From assembly GCA_022573485.1 (NCBI GenBank), contig JACZTW010000022.1, positions 1 through 19,616 of the forward strand: a stretch of DNA of 19,616 bases, written 5' to 3'. This DNA comes from Planctomycetota bacterium. GTDB lineage: Bacteria; Planctomycetota; Phycisphaerae; UBA1845; CAIVHJ01. The position numbers and the translations under genes are program-made. The notes beneath the pieces were generated by a model, which saw nothing but the letters and a program-made list of their open reading frames with translations, ran no database searches and had not been told where the DNA came from. Below, piece by piece: positions 7,704 through 14,215 of the stretch; positions within the stretch are counted from its first letter, which is position 1, and each line of letters opens with the position of its first letter.

Positions 7704-7778
7704 TTGCAGACAAATCCCACTTGCGCGTCCTGGTATCCAGCGTGGTGAAGAGTTTGTCCTCGACTTTGGCGGGTGTAT

Positions 7779-7796
7779 GGCACCGGTGCCGGCGCC
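7779..7796. repeat. Hexamer array at the hflX frameshift
   Basis: On the coding strand it reads CGGCGC, CGGCAC, CGGTGC-type units. Plus-strand GGCACCGGTGCC (7779-7790) is a perfect 12-base palindrome. The unit matches the arrays in ogt and after the VCBS gene. Confidence 0.55.
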
Positions 7797-8533
7797 GGTC
7801 AGGGCGTTGAGCAGCGTGCTCTTGCCGGCGTTGGTGTAGCCGACCAGTGCGATCGTATACTCATTGCCGCGCGAGCGCACTTCGCGCAGCTTCCGCCGAT
7901 CGATCTCCGCCAGTCGGCCCTTGAGCAGTGCGATGCGCTTGCTGACCAGGCGGCGGTCGATTTCGATCTGGCGCTCGCCGGGCCCACGCGTGCCGATTCC
8001 GCCGACGGCGCCCACGCCCGTGGCGCCGCCGACACCGGCGATCCGTTCGAGGTGGGTCCACATGCCGCGCAGTCGCGGGGCGGTGTATTCCAGTTGGGCC
8101 AGTTCGACTTGCAGCCGGGCTTGATGCGTCTGAGCCCGGGCGGCGAAGATATCGAGGATCAATTCCGCGCGGTCGAGGATCTTGCAGTGGGTGATCTTCT
8201 CAAGTTCACGAATCTGAGCCGGCGAGAGGTCGTTGTCGAAGATGACCAGGGTGGCGTCGTTGGCTTCGGCGCGGGCGCGGATCTCTTCCGCTTTGCCGGC
8301 GCCGATGTAATACGCGGCGTCGATCTTGTGGCGGCGCTGGATGATGTAATCAACCACCTTCGCGCCTGCGGTCTTGGCCAGCCGCTCCAGTTCGCCGAGT
8401 GGATTGCGTCGGTCCACGCGGGAATCGGGCAGCAGTACGCCGACCAGCACCGCCCGCTCAGCCCGGACGGCTAAATCTGTACGGATCAATTCTGCCAACA
8501 GTAAAACCCCGGATATCCAAGTGACACAAATCA

Positions 8534-8562
8534 AGTATAGATTCGGGCGGCAGAGGGGTCAA
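8534..8562 (-). promoter_or_regulatory. Sigma70-type promoter for hflX
   Basis: Minus-strand TTGACC (8557-8562), a 17-base spacer, then TATACT (8534-8539). Transcription would begin near 8527, about 29 bases before the TTG start at 8498. This excludes the TTG at 8534 as the start codon. Confidence 0.65.
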
Positions 8563-8622
8563 TCAAGTTGATTGGTAAGCCTGCGGACGACCCGCCGGTG
8601 ACACTTCCGTGGAGATGCCAGC

Positions 8623-8762
8623 CCCGTAGGGACGACTGAAGTGAAATCGTCGAAGGCCTCTGTGGTCGAACGCTTCAGCCGTCCCTATGGGACTGAATCC
8701 TGGTCTTGGACCCGGAACCCAGCGATGAATCGCTGGGCTATTATCGAATGTCCCTACGGGAC
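8623..8762. repeat. Palindrome-rich REP-like element between hflX and glycosyltransferase
   Basis: A 19-base inverted repeat (8623-8641 with 8673-8691; about 17 of 19 pair) encloses a 31-base loop. It is followed by CCCAGCGATGAATCGCTGGG (8718-8737, 9-base stem) and GTCCCTACGGGAC (8750-8762). The end of the upstream glycosyltransferase gene, including its TAA, lies inside it. It may also act as a 3'-end hairpin for that gene, but no T-run is present. Confidence 0.55.
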
Positions 8763-10357
8763 GACCAGACGCCGAGCAGATTCGGTTCCAGCGAGGCCTG
8801 CAACATCGTTGCGGCGAGCAGCGCCCAGAAGCACTGGTACATTACGAAGTAGCGCGGCTGCGACTCGAAAACGCCGTGAATGACGACGGCGGTCGCAATG
8901 GCCAGCAGCGGCCAGAGCAGGTTGGGCTCCAGGCTCCGGGCTCCAGGCTTTGGGGAAAGCGCCTGTAGCCTGTAGCCTGAAACCTGAAGCCTCTTCGGCG
9001 GGCTTCGGCGCCGGAGGACAATCCCGGCAGCCAGCAGTGTCGTCAGTGCCAGCCAGGCATACCACACATCCGATGCACCGCACGCAGCAGCCCGGGCGAT
9101 GCGATAGACGCGCGGGCTGAAACCTCCGCCCGGCGTGTCGAACACCAAGCCGGCAATTTCGTGGTCGCTCTCGAAGAGGCGATGCCAGTTCCGCAGCACA
9201 CGGACCGCAGCCGCCAGCGGATCCCGGGCTATGAACTCCAGGCCGCGGCGGTAGCCGAGCTTATTCAGCTTGATTTCATCACCGCCGGACTCCGCAACGA
9301 GTTCCTCCCAGCCGACATTGGTGTAATACCGACCGGCTTGGGGATGAAAACTGCGGTACAAACTTGGGCCGCCAATGGTAGACGTCATCACGGGCGTGCC
9401 CAGCACGCGGTAGTTGCGATAGGTCCAGGGGCCGAGGATCAGCGAGAGACCCATCAGGCACAGCAGTCCATCTTTGAACAGCCTTCGGCGATCTTCCCGT
9501 ATCATCAATCGGGAAAGGAGCAGCGCCAACGGCAGGAGCAGCAACGGCTGCCGGAACATGGCAGCCAGTCCCGCAGCGACGCCGGCGCCGGCCATTGCAG
9601 CCGACCGGCATCGGCCTCGGTGATCCGCCAGCCACCACAGGATCAGAACCGCAAGGGAGCCGGGCGCATCGTAACTGAGCAACGCTGCCGACAGGATCCG
9701 CGACGGCCAGAGCGCATACAGCGCCGTGGCGCAGGCGGCGGTCGGCTGTCCGAATTGCCGGCGGACCACGAGGTAGAACAGCACGTTGCCCGCGAGAATC
9801 AGCAGCGCATTGACGCATTGGGCAGCGATGACGGACTCGCCGAACGTTGCGCGGATGAGCGCCAGATAAACAGCCATGCCAGGCGGCTTGCGGGCGCGGA
9901 ACTCCTGCCCGTTGCCCACTTCACAAACGTATTCGCCGTCGCTCAAGAGTCGGCCGGCGGATTGCCAGTACGAAGCCCAATCGCTGGCGGGTTGCGTGCG
10001 GACGAAGTAAATCAACAGAACTTGTACCGCGATCGGAATCAAAAGCAGAACCGGCAGAAACGCACGCCGTTGCGCCAACTTCCACCTATTTAGCCCCGGG
10101 CATGCCCGGGATCCTGCGGACCACTGAGAACGGAGTGCTCGGATGGTCACCACCGCAAACGCAAAGCCGATCAGCGGCGGCAGGATGAAAAAAACCTGCT
10201 CGCGGACAGCGGCACGAACAGCCTCCGAAGCGAGCGCCACCACCATCGCCAGCGCCAGCAGACAAACACTCCAGACCACGAGCCTGCCGGAAGATCCGGC
10301 AAGCTGGCCGGATTGCGGCTGAACATTGTCAGATGTCAGTTGTCGGCTGTCAGGCAT
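8741..10357 (-). CDS. GT39/GT83-like membrane glycosyltransferase
   Basis: A 538-residue polytopic protein of the ArnT/PMT-like superfamily, which transfers sugars from polyprenyl-phosphate donors on the outer face of the inner membrane. An Asp in the first external loop (TQPASDWASYW, D126) fits the catalytic position of this fold. About ten hydrophobic segments follow, with RKPPGMAVYLALIRATFG and a family-like MFRQP stretch between them. The start is ATG 10357 with GGGG 7 bases upstream; a frame open to 10606 mostly translates repeats. Three stretches are repeat-encoded: residues 2-11 (heptamers), 79-92 (palindrome copy 2) and a 20-odd residue tract before the last helices (inverted heptamer array). 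The last residues (SSRRDIR) come from a REP-like element. The acceptor is unknown. Confidence 0.8.
   Translation of the reverse strand: MPDSRQLTSDNVQPQSGQLAGSSGRLVVWSVCLLALAMVVALASEAVRAAVREQVFFILPPLIGFAFAVVTIRALRSQWSAGSRACPGLNRWKLAQRRAFLPVLLLIPIAVQVLLIYFVRTQPASDWASYWQSAGRLLSDGEYVCEVGNGQEFRARKPPGMAVYLALIRATFGESVIAAQCVNALLILAGNVLFYLVVRRQFGQPTAACATALYALWPSRILSAALLSYDAPGSLAVLILWWLADHRGRCRSAAMAGAGVAAGLAAMFRQPLLLLPLALLLSRLMIREDRRRLFKDGLLCLMGLSLILGPWTYRNYRVLGTPVMTSTIGGPSLYRSFHPQAGRYYTNVGWEELVAESGGDEIKLNKLGYRRGLEFIARDPLAAAVRVLRNWHRLFESDHEIAGLVFDTPGGGFSPRVYRIARAAACGASDVWYAWLALTTLLAAGIVLRRRSPPKRLQVSGYRLQALSPKPGARSLEPNLLWPLLAIATAVVIHGVFESQPRYFVMYQCFWALLAATMLQASLEPNLLGVWSSRRDIR
8925..8992. repeat. Inverted heptamer array (CCTGAAG family), copy 2
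   Basis: Left arm GGCTCCA, GGCTCCG, GGCTCCA, GGCTTTG (8925-8952), a 9-base spacer, then right arm CCTGTAG, CCTGTAG, CCTGAAA, CCTGAAG (8962-8989). It has the same arm-spacer-arm design as the copy in hflX. It is read through in frame in the glycosyltransferase gene, in a loop between membrane segments. Confidence 0.85.
10086..10110 (-). repeat. Dispersed palindrome CCGGGCATGCCCGG…GCTAAATAG, copy 2
   Basis: A 16-base perfect palindrome, CCCGGGCATGCCCGGG (10095-10110), with CTAAATAG following on the minus strand. It encodes RACPGLNR within the glycosyltransferase, nearly the same peptide (RACPVLNR) that copy 1 encodes at the peptidase N-terminus. Confidence 0.8.
10326..10353. repeat. Heptamer tandem array, CTGACAT family
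   Basis: Four exact 7-base units on the plus strand: TTGTCAG, ATGTCAG, TTGTCGG, CTGTCAG. It encodes the residues directly after the glycosyltransferase start codon. Confidence 0.75.
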
Positions 10358-10502
10358 CGCAGACCCCGTCACGATTTCCAGGACCGATAACCTCGCCAAC
10401 GACCCGCGCCCGCCGGTGGGTCCACGATCGTAGGGCCTTCCGCACGCGAAACAAGTAATTGCATCGTAATGCGATAAATGAACCGCCTCATCCTGAGCAG
10501 AA

Positions 10503-10528
10503 CCCCGGGCATGCCCGGGGCTAAATAG
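10503..10528 (+). repeat. Dispersed palindrome CCGGGCATGCCCGG…GCTAAATAG, copy 3
   Basis: An 18-base perfect palindrome, CCCCGGGCATGCCCGGGG (10503-10520), followed by CTAAATAG on the plus strand. It is oriented opposite to copies 1 and 2 and lies in the intergenic region. Confidence 0.8.
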
Positions 10529-10551
10529 CCGGAATCGGCGTGTTCCTCGTT

Positions 10552-10586
10552 CCGCAATCCACAATCCGCAGTCTGCAATCCGCAGT
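10552..10586. repeat. Heptamer tandem array, CCGCAAT family
   Basis: Five exact 7-base units: CCGCAAT, CCACAAT, CCGCAGT, CTGCAAT, CCGCAGT. It is non-coding if the glycosyltransferase starts at 10357. Confidence 0.85.
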
Positions 10587-10717
10587 CTCGCTTCAGCATT
10601 CGTCAAAAGCAGACCGATATGATTAGCACATTATCCCTGTACCGATAGACCCTTCGACACGGCTGCGGCCCTCGCGGGCTGCGCGTGACGGACAACAAAC
10701 AACGCGGGAATCGACTC

Positions 10718-12439
10718 ATGCGCCAGCACTCAGCACTCAGCGCTCATCACTCAGCACTCTTCTTCGTCGCGATCACGAGTCTGGTTATCACGACGGCCGG
10801 CTGCCCCGCGCTGCCCACTTTGGTGCGCGGGCAAACAGGCGAGGACGCTCCCGGCGAACTCATCGAATGGCCGGCCCTGCAAGTGGATCCGACCGGTGAA
10901 GATACCGCCGGCTTCAACCAAGTCATCAGTGCGGACATGAACGGCGACGGGCTGGTCGATTTGATCACCGCAGCCTACGAATCCCAGCCGATCCAAGTCC
11001 ACCTCCAACAGCGCGCCGCCGACGGGACCATCTCGTTTCAGAGTTTCTCCGTGGCCGGCTCCGGGCCCATTGTGCGCGTCAGCGAGCTGAAAGTCGCCGA
11101 CATGGATCAAGACGGCAATCTCGACATCATCATGAGCATCCTGGACAACGGCCTTACGCCCGCGGACGAGTGCGCAAGCCAGCAGGGATCGATCATCATA
11201 CTCTTCGCGCCGCCCGATCCCAGCGATAGCCTCGACTGGGTAGAATTCAACTTGACGCGCAATTTCCACTGCGAGCTGATCGATCAAATTGACTTGAATG
11301 GGTTTGTGTTCGATCAAGAAGCGAGGGTATCCTCAATTCCAGGTTTTGACGGAAACGTACGAAATTATGCCTCCATGGACGTCGCCGATGTCAACGCCGA
11401 CGGCTTTCCGGATATCCTGGCAGCGTTCAACGGCTGCGATGACGAAACAAATGCCACCAAGCAAGTCGAACTATGGATCAACCCAGCCGACGACAGAATC
11501 CGCCAGAACGAATTTGAAGAGATAGACCCGGACACCGGCCTACCGTTACCTCCAACCAGGCAGGACACCAACTTCGACGGCAAGGATGACAGTTGCACGG
11601 CGACCGTGATCAGCCCTTGGCAGAAACTGCTGCTCCAGACCGGTTTCACTAACATCTCCTCGGCACGCTTCTCGGACGTCGATCTGGACGGCAATTTGGA
11701 CGTGGTGGCCCTGCGGCCGACGTCCAAGACCTTTGACATCACCTGGCAGGTCATTGTTCCACGACTAAATTGTGATTCGAACCCGCCGATAAATTGTGAA
11801 CTTAGCGACCCGCCCGATCCCTGTATCAATCCCTGTGTCAATGCCTGTATCGATCCGTGCACCGATCCCTGTGTCGCTTCCTGTATTGATCCTTGTATCG
11901 ATTCCTGTGCCAAGGCTTTGTCTCGCCACCCCATCGGCGAGAGCGATGCGGGATTGGACATCCTTGAGATCGGCGACCTGGACGGCGATGGGTTCAGTGA
12001 CGTGCTGGCCCTGGGGCAATCCGACCGCTTGCTGCGGTGGTTCCGGCAACCGCTGGACCCGGCGGCCCAGTTCTTTCCGTGGGATGTGTTCAATATCGTG
12101 CAGTATTCCAATTTGGTGCCGACTGCGCTGGCGATCGCCGACCTGGACGGCAACGGCCAACTCGACATCGTCGCGGCGGCCGGCGGGCACATCCGCTGGT
12201 TTACGCCGCTGGGCGATTCGCCGTTCGAGAGCTGGTCAGAGCAGTTCGTGGTCTCCGACGCGCTGCTTGGCGACGCCTCCGAAACCGTTGGCACCAGCCC
12301 ATTCTTCCCGATCAACAGCGTCCATGCCGTGGATATCGATGGCGACGGCCGATTGGACGTTGTGGCCACTTTCGATCGCCAGGGGACCGATAATGATTTG
12401 ATCGTGTGGTTCCAAAATACCGAGGTCGAGATCGAGTAG
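10718..12439 (+). CDS. VCBS/FG-GAP repeat lipoprotein with cysteine ladder
   Basis: A 573-residue exported protein. The N-terminus carries a hydrophobic signal (about 14-28) ending in TTAGC, a probable lipobox with Cys29. Seven calcium-binding loops of the D-x-D/N-x-D-G-x-x-D type follow (for example ADMNGDGLVD, SDVDLDGNLD, VDIDGDGRLD), the mark of VCBS/FG-GAP beta-propeller repeats. Between repeats four and five lies a run with Cys at every fourth residue, Cys369 to Cys397, eight cysteines. The start is ATG 10718, with GGGAA 7 bases before it; a GTG at 10685 has less support. The first residues (RQHSALSAHHSAL) are encoded by a heptamer array, so part of the signal peptide is repeat-derived. 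The role is unknown; surface binding or adhesion is typical for the fold. Confidence 0.82.
   Translation: MRQHSALSAHHSALFFVAITSLVITTAGCPALPTLVRGQTGEDAPGELIEWPALQVDPTGEDTAGFNQVISADMNGDGLVDLITAAYESQPIQVHLQQRAADGTISFQSFSVAGSGPIVRVSELKVADMDQDGNLDIIMSILDNGLTPADECASQQGSIIILFAPPDPSDSLDWVEFNLTRNFHCELIDQIDLNGFVFDQEARVSSIPGFDGNVRNYASMDVADVNADGFPDILAAFNGCDDETNATKQVELWINPADDRIRQNEFEEIDPDTGLPLPPTRQDTNFDGKDDSCTATVISPWQKLLLQTGFTNISSARFSDVDLDGNLDVVALRPTSKTFDITWQVIVPRLNCDSNPPINCELSDPPDPCINPCVNACIDPCTDPCVASCIDPCIDSCAKALSRHPIGESDAGLDILEIGDLDGDGFSDVLALGQSDRLLRWFRQPLDPAAQFFPWDVFNIVQYSNLVPTALAIADLDGNGQLDIVAAAGGHIRWFTPLGDSPFESWSEQFVVSDALLGDASETVGTSPFFPINSVHAVDIDGDGRLDVVATFDRQGTDNDLIVWFQNTEVEIE
10724..10758. repeat. 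Heptamer tandem array, CTCAGCA family, copy 2
   Basis: Five exact 7-base units: CAGCACT, CAGCACT, CAGCGCT, CATCACT, CAGCACT. It forms the first codons of the VCBS lipoprotein signal peptide. Confidence 0.85.
11822..11908. repeat. 12-base tandem array encoding the cysteine ladder
   Basis: Seven units of about 12 bases, of the form TGTATCGATCCC with variants, followed by a final TGT. Each unit encodes Cys-Ile-Asp-Pro or a near match. Drift is mostly at third positions and in the two middle residues, while every Cys codon is kept. Confidence 0.8.
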
Positions 12440-12491
12440 TCCCGACGCGCGAACTCAACCCCTTCTCCGTCCGAAAAAATCGACTTCCCGC

Positions 12492-12515
12492 CGGCGCTGG
12501 TGCTGGTACCCGTGC
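12492..12515. repeat. Hexamer array after the VCBS gene
   Basis: Four 6-base units: CGGCGC, TGGTGC, TGGTAC, CCGTGC. The YGGYRC unit is the one seen in ogt and at the hflX break. Confidence 0.5.
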
Positions 12516-12620
12516 CGACCCTCACGCCCGTACATTTGAGTTTTATCATCTAGCCGAAAATCCCCGCCGGCCTGTTCGATTCCATATGGGCTTGGTGCTA
12601 TTATCCCGTGAGGAGGGAGC

Positions 12621-13310
12621 ATGGCGATGCACAAATACGTATTGATCGACATGAATACGCAGCACGATTTCCTCGATGCGAGGGGTGCGATTCCGGTAGC
12701 GAATCGCGAGGCGCTGCTCAGGAATTTGCGCAAGATCTTCGCTTTGAGCCGCACGTATCACCTGCCCATCGTATCGGCGGTCGACAGCCACCGTGAGGAT
12801 GAACCGCCGCACGACGGTTTCCCGCGGCACTGCGTCGAAGGCACCACCGGCGAAAAGAAGCTGCCGTTTACGCTGCTCCAAAAACGCCTCTTCGTCGAAG
12901 CCAACAACAGCCTGGACTTGCCCAAGAACCTGTGGAAAAGCAACCGCCAGATCGTGTTCCGCCGGCGGACGGCGGATTTCCTCGATAACCCCAAGGCGGA
13001 CCGCCTGCTCAGCCGCTTGCGCTCCGCGTCCCTCATTCTCTTCGGCGTGGGCCTGGAACGTTCGATTCGACGCCTGGCCCTGTGCTTGCTGGGCAGGGGG
13101 TTTCAAGTGGCCTTCGTTCCCGAAGCTTGCGGCTACTGGAACGAGACGGAAGGGGATCTGGCCCGCCGGCTGATCATCGCCAAAGGCGGGCAGGAACTGC
13201 ATTTGGACGATCTTGAGGACACCTTCAAAGACGCCACCCGACCCCGCATCACGCGCATCTATTCAAAGGCCGTCGATCCGACAAAACGCCGCCGCAATAT
13301 TGCTGGATAA
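12621..13310 (+). CDS. Nicotinamidase/isochorismatase-like protein with altered active site
   Basis: A 229-residue soluble protein of the isochorismatase-like cysteine hydrolase family. It keeps the first catalytic Asp (LIDMNTQHDF, D10) and what looks like the nicotinamidase metal site (D55, H57 in AVDSHRED; H70 in RHCVEGT). At the expected catalytic lysine it has arginine (IVFRRRTADF, R115 or R116). Where the nucleophilic cysteine should be (GVxxDxCV) it reads FGVGLERSI, giving Ser148. It may bind a ligand without the usual hydrolysis, or use serine. The start is very well supported by AGGAGGGAGC directly before ATG. It follows the VCBS gene by 181 bases and could be transcribed separately. 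Confidence 0.8.
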   Translation: MAMHKYVLIDMNTQHDFLDARGAIPVANREALLRNLRKIFALSRTYHLPIVSAVDSHREDEPPHDGFPRHCVEGTTGEKKLPFTLLQKRLFVEANNSLDLPKNLWKSNRQIVFRRRTADFLDNPKADRLLSRLRSASLILFGVGLERSIRRLALCLLGRGFQVAFVPEACGYWNETEGDLARRLIIAKGGQELHLDDLEDTFKDATRPRITRIYSKAVDPTKRRRNIAG

Positions 13311-13397
13311 GCTGCCGATGGTTATCCTATAGTGTCTCATGTGAACGGGATGACCGACTCAGCACGTGCCGCCGCCCAAGCTCCGGCGCGCAGGCGG

Positions 13398-13432
13398 CTC
13401 AGCACTCAGTCCTGAGTCCTCAATCCTGAGTC
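13398..13432. repeat. Heptamer tandem array, CTCAGTC family, copy 3
   Basis: Five exact 7-base units: CTCAGCA, CTCAGTC, CTGAGTC, CTCAATC, CTGAGTC. It lies in the leader of the ferredoxin gene, ending 19 bases before the ATG. Mixed CTCAG and CTGAG units let it fold on itself. Confidence 0.85.
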
Positions 13433-13451
13433 TTCTGTGCGGGCGATCCGA

Positions 13452-13730
13452 ATGGCCAAGAAAAAGAAACTTCCCAAACAACTTGCGATCCTGGATGAAG
13501 ATCTGTGTACAGGCTGCGATGCCTGCGTGGTGGTCTGTCCGGTGGATTGCATCGATAAGGTCACCGACCCGCTGCATCCGGCCTACGCGATGGGCATCTG
13601 CACGATCGACCTGCCGGTGTGCATCGGCTGCAAACTATGTGCGCAGGTCTGCCCCTGGCATGTCATCACCATGGTGCCCACTGAAGAAGTGCTCAAAGAG
13701 CCGCGCGTGGCTGAATTGCTGGCCACTTAA
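13452..13730 (+). CDS. 2x[4Fe-4S] ferredoxin
   Basis: A 92-residue cytoplasmic electron carrier with two complete [4Fe-4S] motifs: C19-x2-C22-x2-C25-x3-C29-P, and C57-x2-C60-x2-C63-x3-C67-P. Two further cysteines (C33, C50) lie between them. The N-terminus is a lysine-rich tail (MAKKKKLPKQ). The spacing between clusters is longer than in minimal clostridial ferredoxins. ATG 13452 is preferred, and a GTG five codons earlier is possible; neither has a strong ribosome site. The gene is preceded by a heptamer array and ends 5 bases from the convergent receiver gene with no terminator between them. The partner enzyme is not in the window. Confidence 0.88.
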   Translation: MAKKKKLPKQLAILDEDLCTGCDACVVVCPVDCIDKVTDPLHPAYAMGICTIDLPVCIGCKLCAQVCPWHVITMVPTEEVLKEPRVAELLAT

Positions 13731-13735
13731 CGGCG

Positions 13736-14143
13736 TCAGGCATCCGCCGTCGGGCTTTGCGTTCCGAGGTATTGCCGCAGCAGTTCCCGCGTCTCGTTTT
13801 CTTCGAGGTGCGCTTTGCCGAAGCCCGGAACCGCGCCGAGATCGGCAGCTGCCATCTGGGCAGAATCGAAATTGCTCACCATCATCACGGGCACCTCGCG
13901 CAGGAACTCCGACTCTTTCATTTGCTGGATCAACTCCGAGCCTTCGTCCAGCGTAGCGTCGATAATTCGGTTGACCAGCACCAAGTCAAACCACTGTTCG
14001 CACAGCCGCTTCATCGCGGCCGAGATGTCCGCGCAATACTCGACCTCCGCTCCGAACTCAGCCTGAATAAACTCGCGGATCGAGCTGTGGTCGGGCTGAC
14101 ATTGCCCGACGTTCAAGACTTGCTTCGTGCCGAAACCGTCCAT
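13736..14143 (-). CDS. Degenerate response-regulator receiver (pseudo-receiver) protein
   Basis: A 135-residue single-domain protein with the alternating beta/alpha pattern of CheY-like receivers. An acidic residue at the end of beta-1 (D18), the switch Ser/Thr position (S90 in MMVSN) and the conserved Lys (K110 in GFGK) are recognisable. At the phosphoacceptor position the sequence reads FDLVLVNRI, so Asp is replaced by Asn58. Phosphorylation is therefore unlikely, and a fixed-state or protein-docking role is more probable. The start is firm: GAGGAG sits 5 bases before ATG. No kinase or output domain is adjacent. It follows the rhodanese gene by 72 bases on the same strand. Confidence 0.72.
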   Translation of the reverse strand: MDGFGTKQVLNVGQCQPDHSSIREFIQAEFGAEVEYCADISAAMKRLCEQWFDLVLVNRIIDATLDEGSELIQQMKESEFLREVPVMMVSNFDSAQMAAADLGAVPGFGKAHLEENETRELLRQYLGTQSPTADA

Positions 14144-14215
14144 CGGTGCTCCTCGTCATCGCGAAATTGTTCACGCGAGGGTCGAAAACCTTGTCCCAAC
14201 GTGGGCGCACCCCGA

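Larger units (their letters stand above)
7018..8498 (-). pseudogene. hflX: GTPase HflX, interrupted by a frameshift
   Basis: HflX is a ribosome-associated GTPase that splits stalled 70S ribosomes. The N-terminal domain and glycine-rich linker are intact, and the G1 loop GYTNAGKST is at about residues 220-228. After NALTGAGTGA (about residue 240, base 7778) the frame is lost, and the protein resumes in another frame with KVEDKLFTTLDTRTRKW, then G3 DTVGF, G4 NKCD and G5 SAK, down to the stop at 7018. The break lies at a hexamer array (7779-7796): about 29 bases separate two motifs normally about 9 apart. A second insertion, a heptamer array, adds about 30 in-frame residues before VVLVSDTVGFVRDLP. 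I prefer the TTG start at 8498, because a TTG at 8534 lies inside the predicted promoter. Each half is open, so sequencing error or a recent lesion are both possible. Confidence 0.85.
10358..10717. other. Intergenic region between divergent genes
   Basis: This separates the minus-strand glycosyltransferase from the plus-strand VCBS gene. It contains palindrome copy 3 (10503-10528) and a CCGCAAT heptamer array (10552-10586). It must hold promoters for both genes, but I see no pair of -35/-10 boxes good enough to call. Confidence 0.5.

Noticed and set aside
7770..7800. Programmed -1 frameshifting in hflX
   Set aside because: No good slippery heptamer is present (only CCAAAG), and the break coincides with extra repeat bases. 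A lesion or sequencing error explains it better.
8641..8883. Plus-strand frame across the REP-like element and glycosyltransferase end
   Set aside because: It translates palindromic repeat DNA and antisense of the glycosyltransferase, and is not plausible as a protein.
12575..12604. Possible promoter (TTCGAT, 18-base spacer, TATTAT) before the nicotinamidase-like gene
   Set aside because: The -35 is poor, and transcription would begin within the ribosome site, leaving almost no leader.
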